Source: Malania oleifera
Taxonomy: Eukaryota; Streptophyta; Magnoliopsida; Santalales; Ximeniaceae
DNA length: 64,000 nucleotides
Assembly: GCF_029873635.1 (NCBI RefSeq)
Contig: NC_080419.1
Location: 79,964,931-80,028,930 of the forward strand
Reading direction: 5' to 3'
Position 1 is the stretch's first letter; every line of letters starts with the position of its first letter. Under the pieces are notes generated by a model. It was not told the origin of the DNA, ran no database searches, and saw only the letters and a list, made by a program, of their open reading frames with translations. The position numbers were made by a program, and so were the translations under genes. This document shows, piece by piece, positions 12,101 to 24,100 of this stretch.

Positions 12101-15100
12101 ATATTTTTTTAATGTGTGGTATTGTGTCTCACATGTTGCATCCATATTACTTAGCCAAGATTCTAGAAAAGCCCGATTTATTCGTGGAAGATTCATATTT
12201 CACCTCCAAAGATACGCTATACCCTAAAAATGAAAAATAAATCAATCGTGCACAAGGAAACAAATTTTGAAAGAAAATCATTTAATTAATTGAGATATTT
12301 TTGAAGGATTGCTGCAGAAAGGAAAGTACAATTAGGGTTTTGCCCAAAAGAAAACAATGAAAAATGGAAAGATTAGACACTGCCTAAATTGACTGAGACC
12401 TAACCCTAATCTGTAACACAGGACAAAAGGAAACCCCCCCCCCCCCTCTTTATGTGTATGCTTATTAGTTTCCCCCCAGGATACCTACACTAAACCCAAA
12501 AGCCCAATAGTGAGACCATAACCCACTATTTCAAAAATAAAGCACTCGGCCTAATCATTTTAGGGTCGGTCCAATCCCTTTTAAGCAACTAGACCCAAGT
12601 GTTGACCTTATTGGTCACACCCGGTTTTGATTATGACAAATACTCATTGTATCTAATGAGTTGTTGAGTTTTGTGCAAGAATCAAGAATGATAAGATCAA
12701 GATGTGCACAAAGCAAGAAAGGCTTGAAGACAATTTCATAACTCTTAATTGTAATAATTTTTAGTAAAATTGTCTGTAATAGTAATTAGGGTTCTTCGGT
12801 TTGTAATAAGCACACACATCACAAACATGATTTAATTTGCAAGCTCAAACCGAACCGTAGAAAGACCTTAGGGTGAACCTTCGGTCGACCGACACCGGAC
12901 TTTTTCGGTGATCTCAAATTGGACCCCAAAGTGACCTTAGGACACACACATTAGGCACTTGAATAGGAATTGTTTGGATAGATACAGGACCGAAATGCAC
13001 ACTTGGTGCACTTTCGGTCGACCGGCCAATTCAGTTCAAATTGGCCCGGTCGACCGAAACTAGTCCGGGTCAACTATTTGACCCAGGCCCGGTCGACCGA
13101 GCCCTTGTAGGTCATTTGACCTCGGTCGACCGAACCACCTGGGAGTCAACAGTTTGACCTCCCGGTCGACCGACCAGATTTGTACTCCAACTACCTGGTC
13201 GACCGAGGGGTCTTGGGAGGATTCCCAACGGTCTGGTCGACCGAGCCCTGTAGTTCAAAAAGGCCCCGGTCGACCGAACCTCGGAGTTTTTGAAAATCGC
13301 CCTTTCCCGGTCGACCAACCACTCAGTTCAAAATCCCCCTGGTCGACCGAGCCACTTGAGTCCTGGTCGACCGAACCACTTTTGGTCGACCGGACCTCTC
13401 GGGTTGTTCCCATTTTTACCGTGGTTAATATTTTTCTAAACAGGGTTAAAATGCCTTAAACATCATTAAACTTTTCTAAAAATACCCTATAGGTCCCCAA
13501 CGGTCATATTTTCTCCCTTGCCTATATATACAAGTTCATTTGAGAAAATTAGTGTGAGATTAGCCACCTTGATTAGGGAAAATTTCTCTGAAAAATAAAA
13601 ACCCTATACTACTCATTTTATTACTCAAACCACTCATACTTGCCTTCTAGCATTGCCTACATATTTTGTAAGTTGATTGAGTGTTTTGTTTAATAGGTTT
13701 GCTCTCCTTATGCTATTTGTTTGATATGACTTTCTTGAGAGCCAAACCTTAGGATTCTTAGGAGGCTTTTGCTAATAAGCATTTCCTAAGAAAACCTTGT
13801 TAGATCTTCTAAGCTTGCATCTTCATTGCAAGATCTTAAGAAGAGGGTATTTTCATTTTGGTTGCAAAAACATTTTCAAATATCTACTGTGTTTTTATCT
13901 TGAAAATATTTGATGAGATATTTGTTAGTGTGATAAAATCTTTGTTGCAATATTCTTTCACTCATATATTATTTGCTGAATACAAAGATTACACGTCTTT
14001 TGCAAACCAAGCATATACATCGTTTAATACATACATGCTTGAGATATCTTAATGATTGAAATACATAAGACTTGACATCTTTGTGTGAAACTATTTGTTG
14101 AATATCTTGTGATACAAAGATTGTTTGTTTGACACTCTCACGTACACTTTACACCGATAGAAAATACCTTTGAGAGTTGAATCATCTAGACCACATTGAG
14201 CTTACATATTATTTCATATTTGTGGTGTATATTATTGCGCGAATTTGGGTACATATCTGCTTTACTTGAAAGCACAATCACTGTACCATTTCAGTATAAT
14301 ACACATTGGTTGTATTTCCAGGCACGGGCCTGAAGAGGGAGACTAGCCCTGGAATAGTCCCGGATTGGCTTAAACCCGGTTAGGAAAGCTAGGTGCGTCG
14401 TCCTGTTAAGGCGTGTAGGTTGAGGTCAGCCCCGCTAATTGACCTGGTTGTAAACGGTGTCGCTCCACCCTTAAGTGAGCTATTAGTGGAATCCTCTAAC
14501 TTACGAGCTTGAGGCGGGAACGTAGGCACTGTTGGCCGAACCTCGATAACATATCGTGTGTTTATTTACATTTATGCACTTTACATTTATCGCACGCGTA
14601 TGTTATTATGTGAATGATGCGCTTAACTTAAATTTCCACATATCTTTTATATCTGCGTATTTGGAATTATATAGACCAACCTTAGGTTGTTTTATACAAG
14701 CATTTTATTTAACCTAGGTGTTAGAATTGAAAATTCCAATTCACCCCCCCCCCCTCTTGGGAATACACCAATTCTAACACCAAGTCTAATTTTAAAAAGC
14801 CAAATCCAAATTTCAAAAAGTGGGTTTCGGCCCTATTACCTAAAAATCCAGGCCAATATTCTTAAAACAACCCAAACCCAACTCTTTTAAAACAAACCCG
14901 AGCCTGAACCCATTTTAAAATAAGCCAGACCCAACTCTTTATAAACAACCCCAAACCCAAGTCCAAATTGAGTCATCTACTCTGAAACTGGGGCATTGAC
15001 CCAGGTCCAGTTTGCGTTGCCTACTCTAAAATTGGGGCACCAACTCAGGTCCAAATTGAGTTGTCTACTTTGAAACTGGGGCATTAGTCCCCCATTCCAA

Positions 15101-18100
15101 AAATTGAGTTGTCCTCCGTTCCAAAAATTGAGTTGTTCTTCATTCCAAAAATTGTGGTGTCTACTTTGAAACTAGGGCATCGACCCTTAAATCTAAATTG
15201 TGTTGTCTACCTTAAAACTGGGGCACTAGCCCTCAGGTCCAAATTGTGTTGTCTACTTTGAAACTGAGGCATCGACCCTCAAACCCAAATCAAGTTGACC
15301 ACTTTGAGACTAGGGCATTAGCCCCTAGTTCCCAAATTGTGTCGTCTACTGTAAAACTGGGGCACCAGCCTTCAGTTCCAAAATTTGAGATTGTCTACTT
15401 TGAAACTAGGGCATTGGTCCTCAAAACCAAGCTTTTTCTATCCAAATCGTTTTATCTACCTTAGAAATCAGGGCACTGGTCTTCGGATCTCAGAATATGT
15501 TTTTCAAATACTGTGGCATCACTCCTCAAGTCCAATTTATTGATGCAAGAAAAGCTTTTCAGGCACAACGGCATCAGTCCTCAAACCCAAGTGGTTTTCG
15601 AATACTAGGAGCATTTACGCCTCCAAAACTCAAATAATCTATTCCAAGTTGCCTTGACTAGCTCATTTATTCGAAAGTCATCTTCTAATCGAAAATGCTC
15701 TCAAGACCTACACCCGAGTAGTCATCTTCCAATCAAGAAATGCTCTTGGGATCCTACACCCGAGTAATCATCTTCCAATCAGAAAAAACTCTGATTCTCG
15801 AGATCCTACACTTGAGTTGTCATCTTCCAATCAGAAAATGCTCTCAGGATCCCAAAACCGAGTAGTTATCTTCTAATCAGGAACAGCTCTCGGGGATCCT
15901 ACACCCAAGTAGTCATCTTCAAATCAAAAAAAGCTTTAACTCTCGGGATCCTACCCCCAAGTTGTCATCTTCCAATTAGAAAATGCTCTCAGGATCCTAC
16001 ACCTGAGTAGTTATCTTCCAATCAGAAAATGCTCTCGGGATCCTACACCTGAGTAGTCATCTTCCAATCAGAAAATGCTTTCGGTATCCTACACCTGAGT
16101 AGTCATCTTCCAATCACAAAATGCTCTTGAGATCTTACACCCAAGTAGTCATCTTCCAAATCAAAAAATGCTATCGAGATCCTACACGCAAGTAGTCATT
16201 ATCCAATCAAAAAATGCTCTCAAGATCCTATACCCGAGTAGTCATCTTCCAAATCAAAAAATGATCTCGAGATCCTACACCCGAGTAGTCATCTCCCAAA
16301 TCAGAAAATGCTCTCGAGAACTACACCTACTCAGTCATCTTCCAATCAAAAAAAGCTCAAACTCTCAGGATCCTACACCCGGGTAGTCATCTTCAATCAA
16401 GAAAAGCTTTGGCTCTCGAGATCCTACACCCATATAGTCATCTTTAACCCTTCGCGGGTGCGTCCATGTTAACCCTTCACGGGACTTTTGATGTTAACCC
16501 TTCGTGGGTCTTGTCAATGTTAACCCTTCACGGGTCCTATCAATGTTAACCCTTCACGGGTCCTTCCATGTTAACCCTTCGCGGGTCTTTCCATGTTAAC
16601 CTTTCACAAGTCTTTTCAAAGTTAGCCCTTCGCGGGTCTGTCCATGTTAACCCACCCTTCACGGGTCTTGTCAATGTTAATCCTTTGCAGTTCTGTCCGA
16701 GTTAGCCCTTCGCAAGTCTTTTCAAGTTAACCCTTCGCTGGTCGTTTGAAGTCAAACTTTCAAGGGTCCTTTCAAGTCAAACCTTCGGGGTATCCACTAT
16801 CACTAACATCCCAACAAAGTACACTAATTACTAATATCCCAAAAAAAGCTCACCAACTGTTAACATCCTAGAGAAATGCGAAATGATGCTACACATGAAA
16901 AGTGTGCTACCAAGAAGATTGTGTGCTACCTAGAGAAAGATCCTAACATTCCTAGGTTACCCTAGTCACTCCCTTTTTATCTCTGATTGGCATAAGCAAA
17001 CAGTACCTGATTGATCTGAAGACATGAGGCAGTTGTGAGACCCATCTAAAATAGGTGTCTTTTATATTTATAGGTCTGTTGCTAAAGATAACATAAGAGA
17101 GCTCCTACTGTTACCTCGAACCAACAAAGCCTATAAAAAGTTGCAGCTGTAGACACCCCAATTTTAACCGAGCCTTTCTGAGGAGATCCTTCATAATAAG
17201 AAGTCAACCCTGTATCCCGAGAATTGAAGGATCCGTTTTGAAAAATCCTATTTGAGTCTTGAGTCTTTGAAATTGAGTTCTTTAATTTAGAAATTAAGTC
17301 CTTTTAATTTTAAGTTCTTTTTAAAATTGAATTCTTTAATTTCAAAACTGAGTTCTTTTACTTTTAAAATGAGTCTCGGATATTTTTAAATTGAGTCCCT
17401 TTCATTTTTTAACTGAGTCCCAATATATTTAAACTGAGTCCCGCTATTTTTAAATGAAATCCCAATATTTTTAAACTGAGTCCCAGTATTTTTTAAATTG
17501 AGTTTCGGATATTTTTAAATCGAATCACGGTATTTTTAAATTGAGTCCCAGATATTTTAAATTAAGTCCTATTTATTTTAAAATTTGAGTCTCTTTTACT
17601 TTTAAATTGAGTCTCTGATATTTTTAAAATAAGTTCCGAATATTTTAAAATCGAATCTCGGTTATTTTAAAATTGGGTCTTTTATTCCCAAGAATTAAAC
17701 CAAGAATATTCCAAAGAGAATATGCCAGAACATCCAATACAAGGGAATATTCTAGAATATCCATTGCAAAATGGAATATGCCAAAATATCAAAATCTGCA
17801 TTAATTGGGGAAGCTAAGGATTAAGGAAGGAATTTCAAAACCCTAATCCTATAAAAGGGTGGACAAACACAAGGAAAAGGCATGGCAGCTGCAGCACTCT
17901 TCTCTCTCTCACGCAGCTCTCCCTCCCTCTCTCTCTCTCTCTCACTCCTGCTCACGCACCACTCCAACAGCAGACCCACCCTCACGGCCATCTCTACACG
18001 CACCCTCATCACCGACAAACATCTCCACACACGACCTCCTTTATCCTCACACCACAGCAGCACCACAGTCGTGAGCACTGTTCACAGCCAATACGAAGGC

Positions 18101-21100
18101 AGCCACAACCACTCTTACATCCCTGCAACAAGGAGACACGGTCATGAGCACCTCTCCACAGCCACACACACACAGCCGCAGAGGGGAACACGACCACCAT
18201 CTTCCACACGGCCAGCACCACCATACCCAACTGTGCACACCAGCAAGCAACTCTACAGGTAAGGCAAGCAATCACCGTCTCCGGCCACCCTCACGCACCA
18301 CACGCAGCAAGCAGAACAGCCCCTCTACAACTCCATCGAAACAACCTCCATCCTTCACTCCACGCACACACTCACTGCTTAACCTCCACCGCATCACATG
18401 GTAGCTGGACGCTTTTGTGTTGCGTTGCCATCAAGGTTTTGGTCAGCCATTCATCTTCATTTCAACTCCTTCAGATTGGGATATTTTCTTCTCCTTCCAT
18501 AAGGTCCATGAAATCTAAACCTCACCCCTTATTCACCCTAGTGCACTTTAACTGATATTTTTTAACAATCATAACAAAGGGTGGAGGTTTGATTCACCCT
18601 CCCCATAGCCACTTTATTCTTTAAAGGTAAGATTTCTTTTTTTTTTTTTGGGTATTGTTTTTTGTTTTTGTTATATTATCATTTATATTATTTATTTTAA
18701 ATATACTCTATAAAAACATGCATACTCGTTTGCTTACTTAATTGTATATACTGAAGCAATTTGTTCATTTAAAAGGGAGTAAAATAAAACGTCGTTGAAA
18801 TTTAGTTTGGATAATTTTTAGTTAATTAGGTACCGTTCGTAGAACGAGTGTGTAAGGATGCTAGTACATTCCCCTCACATAACCGAACTTTCAATCCTGA
18901 TCCTGGTATACGCAGACTGATTCTACTCTTAATTGGGTAGTAATTAGGTGTTCTAACCAGACCCCAAAAGGTTAGTGGCAACTCTATTTATAATACATAT
19001 CAAATACATTCACCATATACTAAGTTTCTCTCATTACCATAACGCTAACACTAATAATAACACTAAAAGATTAAAATAACCATTAACACTCCCCATCAAG
19101 CTAGAGCATAGATATCATATGCTTCTAGTCTGTTACAAATAAATTTACCATAAGCACCCCCCAAAGCAATGTTAAACAAATCAGTGCAACCATGGTTTTA
19201 AATAACGGCCGTTACGTAGCGTAACGGCCGATACGTAACGGAAATCGGAAGCCCCGAAACCGATACGGGCCGATAATGCGGTTCGGAAAAAATTCACGGC
19301 CGTAACGGCCGTTACGGAGGCGTAACGGCACGTAACGGCCGATTCTCCAACGTTACACTTCGTAACGTCCGTTACGGACCGTTACATGGCCGACAGTCGC
19401 AGATTCGCTGAAGGATTTCTGCTGCAGGCAGCAGGCAGCAGCGCTGCTTTCCCCCTCCCCAGTCCCCACACTCATCTGCCATTCAAAGGGTAAAATGGAA
19501 AGTTATAAACTGACCTTGAAAATTTGTTGGCGCCTGGCGGAAGCAATAAGAAGGCTTCGAAGCCTGAGAGTGAGCACACCGAGGCTACCGCGCAGATCTA
19601 CTCATCTTGTAGTTCCAGCAACTTGGCGAGTCACCAGCGACGGCGAAAGGTCTGCAGCAGCTCCGCCAGTCGTCGCAGTCGGCACCTTCCTCCGCCAGTC
19701 GTCGCAGTCGCCACCAGCCAGCCTCTCGTTTTAAGCTTCGGAGGCTCGGAGCTTGGCGTCATCTCTGCTTTGTGCTTCGCAGTTCGCAGCCTTCGCTCCT
19801 TCGAGCTCCTTCGAGTTCCCTTGAATCCCTCCCCTCTCTCGGTCTGACTCGACTACCAGGCCCAGCGTATGAGACACTCTAACACTAACACTCAACACCC
19901 ACAGCACTTTTCATTATGTTTTTTTTTTTTTTTAATTATATTTTGTTGTTCACAGCACTTTTCATTCTGTTTTTTTTTTTTAATTATATTTTGTTGTTCC
20001 CACAGCACTTTTCATTCTGTTTTTTTTTTAAATTATATTTTGTTGTAAAATAGGTTTGTTAAATTGAATTAAAAAAAAAGTAATTTAATAGAGTAAAAAA
20101 TTAGAAATCATTAATAATTATGTAAAATAAAATTTTCTTAATTTATAAATATTTTAATTGTATTATATTTTTTGAAAGATAATTATGAAAATTAATTCCA
20201 TGACATAGCAAGCAATTATTAATAGTATATAATTAATATTTTTTAAGGTTAGTAAATAATTAATATTTACCAATAATAATTGAAGCCTTTTTTATAATAA
20301 TATTTGAATATCAATAATCCACTACTGCATTCACCATCTAAACAAAGCATTAAAATAATGTATGTACACAAGACATCCATGTGATGGCATTTTATATTAT
20401 CTAGGCTTAATTGAGCTATATTTTTCACCATTCTTAAAGAATTCTAAGGAATACTCTGCACAATTATTATAATATTTAGTCTTAGGATTTGCCAAATTCT
20501 AAGGAATACTCTGCACAATTATTATAATATTTAGTCTTAGGATTTGCCAAACTTATAGAAATAAAATTAATTCATGGCACCAATTGGCTAACATACTATT
20601 TATGTCAGCTGGACAAAGTGGTTATTTTGATAAAGAAGATATCATATTCACTCCCATCTATTGAAAAAATATTGAATAATGTTCATATTATAAAATAAAA
20701 AAAAATTAAATAACATCTGTCACCCATTTTATGTTACATGTGTATCTACTTGCCATTTCTTGAGTAGGGTGACCTTGTTTATTAATATTTTTTAAGTTTT
20801 AATACATCATTTTGACCTTAAATTTAAAATTAGGTAAAATAAATGTTTACATCTATTTTTTGTTTTTAGTTATCAAATAAAGTAAAATTTGATAACTTAA
20901 TAATAAAAAAATTAACCTAATAGTTAATACATTAATAAATCTGATTTTTACTAATTACTACTGGAATTTATAGAAAAATTTAATTTTAATCCATATACTG
21001 AGAAAATACTTAAAAAATTAAATAGTCAATTTGTAATGTATGGATCTCTATTTGTGATGCTATGATGTATATGAAAGTAGAGCAAAAATCTTTTTCACCT

Positions 21101-24100
21101 GTTAATTTCTTATAGTTATAAATGAAAATAAAATCAAGCTATGAAAAATAATGAAAATATCTTTTTAACGATAAAGGAATATATTTTTTTTGTAATAAAA
21201 TATCTAATATTTTATAATTTTGTTTATTTAAATATAAAAATAATAAACATTACTTATTATTTTTAATCAAATATTATACTTTATTTTTACGTAATAAGTA
21301 TTTAAAATTAGGACTATTTAGTACTTATTATTTAATATTACTAAATTACTAATTATATTATTCCTGTCATTGTAGAAAGGTTGTAACTTTGTATTTTCTT
21401 TATATTTTGTGTAGAGATCATCAAATTAAGTCTATCAATATGTCACGTGATAGAGGAAATGAAAACTTACCTAGTGAGGATATTGGATGGCATTTTGGTA
21501 CTGCGGTAGACGGTAATAGACATGTTATTATGTGTAAGTTATGTGGGAAGATAATCAAAGGGGGCATTACACGCTTGAAACAACACTTGGCACATAAAAA
21601 GGGTCAAGTAGCTGGATGCTCAAATGTGACCACACAAGTAAGAGAACAAATGATGAAACATCTACAACAGTATGCTGAGAAGAAAAGAGATAAACAAAAA
21701 GGCAAGAAGAAGCAGAAGCCCAAATTAGAGGAGATTTTGAGAATTTGAGCGATGAAGAAGACTTAGAAGAAGAAGTATGAGATTTGCTCGACAAGAAAGC
21801 ATGCGATCACAACAACAATGGGAAGAAAGACAAAGATTTCGAGCAAGAACAACTGGAAGGGGTAATATTTATGAAGAGGGAGGTTGCTCTGGCAGTGGTG
21901 CTACCAGTGGTTTCAATAGAGCAGGAGCTCGATCTTATAGTGGTCGAGAAGCTGGAGGTAGTGGACGACAATGGATCAATCCTGATGCCCCTGAAGTTAG
22001 ACTAAAGGCAATGGATCCTATTTTAGAAAGAAGCAAGAGTGCGAAACAACCAAAACTCAACACAAAGTTACTGAAAGGTTTAAGAAGTAAATTAGGAAAA
22101 GCGGTTGGAAAATTCCTAATTTATAATCGGATTCCAGCGAATGTAGCTGACTCTCCATTTATGCAACCTATGCTTGATATTGCTGCAGAGGTTGGAAAGG
22201 GGGTGAAGGGTCCATCACCCTATGAGATATCTGAAATTTATTTGGAGCAAGAGTATCAAGAAATGAAAAATTATATAGCTTCTTTTGCTGGAATTTGGAA
22301 GGAAAGAGGTGTAACACTTATGTGTGATGGTTGGTCAGGACCAACTAGAAAACACATTATAAACTTTTTAGTTTATTGCGATAGAGGCACCGTGTTTCAC
22401 AAATCAGTTGATGCCTCTGATGTGCCAAGCAGAACAGCTGAATATTATTTCAGGTAATTTTCTAATTTTAATTGTATATGCAAATAGTATTATGGACTTG
22501 CATGTTTTTAATTAAATAGTAGTAATTATTGAATCTATAATTTCATTTCAGATTAATGGATGAGGTGGTTGAAGAAATTGGAGAGGAGAATGTTGTTCAA
22601 GTAGTGACTGATAATGAAGCTGCAATGAAGGCAGGAGGAAAATTATTGATGCAGAAGAGGCCCAATCTCTATTGGACAGCATGTGCAACTCATTGCATAG
22701 ACCTTATTCTTGAAGATATTGGTAAGAAAAGTAACGTGAAGAAGGTCTTAGAAGATGCAAAAACAATAACCTCATTTATTTACAACCACACATGGACAGT
22801 GAATTGCATGAAGAAATTCACAAATAATAGAGAGTTACTTCGCCCTGCCATCACTCGATTTGCCACAAATTTCATTGCTTTGGAGACTATTGTCAGGCAT
22901 AAACAAGCACTAAGGGAAATGTTTACATCTGATGCTTGGAAAAACTCAAGATTTGGAATGGCAAAATCAGGCCCAGCATATGATTCGAAGAAAATTATCT
23001 TAGGCAAAGAGTTTTGGCAAAAGGCCCCTGATATAATTAAAGTGCAAGAACCCTTGGTGAAAGTTCTTAAATTGGTTGATGGTGATGAAAAACCAACCAT
23101 GGGCTTCATATACAAGGCAATTGATAGGGCGAAGTTGGCCATTCAAAAAGATTGTCGGTTTTACAAAGACTATTGGAAAATTATTGACAACCGGTGGAGT
23201 TTTCAGTTGCACCAAGATTTGCACGCTGCTGGTAAGTGTAAATCAAATACAATTTCTTATTATTTTAACTTTTAAATTATGCATAGTTGCATTAGAAAAC
23301 TATTGATTAATATGTTTCTAAATTTAATTGTAGGGTATTTTTTGAACCCACAATTTCTTTATGGTGCCTCACCCTCTCCTGAAGTTGCTAGAGAAGTCAT
23401 GGATGGAGTTAAAAAAGTGATAACCAAGTTGGTACCCGATATAGATACTCAAATTCGAGCTATTAATCAAGTAAGTATTGGTTCCATTAAATTGAATAAT
23501 GAATTGTTCTAGTATTCTGTAATACTTTCAAGAATAATTATTAATACATCTAATTAATTAATTTTATTTCACAATCATCCTTTTTTAGTTGTTGCTATAT
23601 CGAGATAGGCAGGAGACTTTTGGAACCCCATTGGCTTAAAAGGCAGTGAAACAAACAAATCCTGGTAAATATGACTATATAGCTAAATAATGGAAAATTA
23701 CTCTATTTTCTCTCTTTGTGTTCAAATTTGACTTTTGAAATACGCTATACTAATATAAAACTCTTTTTAATTATTAATGCAGCTGAATGGTGGATTCATT
23801 ATGGCTTGTGTGCTCCTGAACTCCAAAGAATAGCAATTAGAGTTCTTAGCCAGACCACATCAGCTTCGAACTGTGAGCGTAATTGGAGCACCTTTAGCCT
23901 CATCCATACGAAAACAAGAAATAGATTCAAGTACATGAGACTACAAAAACTTGTTTTCGTACATTACAACATGAGGTTAAAGTTAAGACGTACAATGAGA
24001 AGAAGCCAACGAGAAATTGAAGAGGGTTTCAATCCTATCAATTTGGACTACATTTTCGAAGAAGATGATCCTTTAAGTCAATGGTTAGAGGAGAGAGAGA

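Noticed and set aside
13112-13459. Open frames through the GGTCGACC array
   Set aside because: The frame is held open by the repeat; it lies in U3 of a solo LTR.
15650-16440. CRISPR-like array of direct repeats with spacers
   Set aside because: Units are adjacent and diverge along their whole length, with no unique spacers, and the window is a plant genome.
17821-18404. Overlapping 60-126 codon frames on both strands
   Set aside because: All fall in the CT/CA-rich leader of an LTR; composition is low-complexity and no domain is visible.
22780-23224. Minus-strand frames opposite the hAT transposase
   Set aside because: They are shadows of the plus-strand exons, whose domains are clear.
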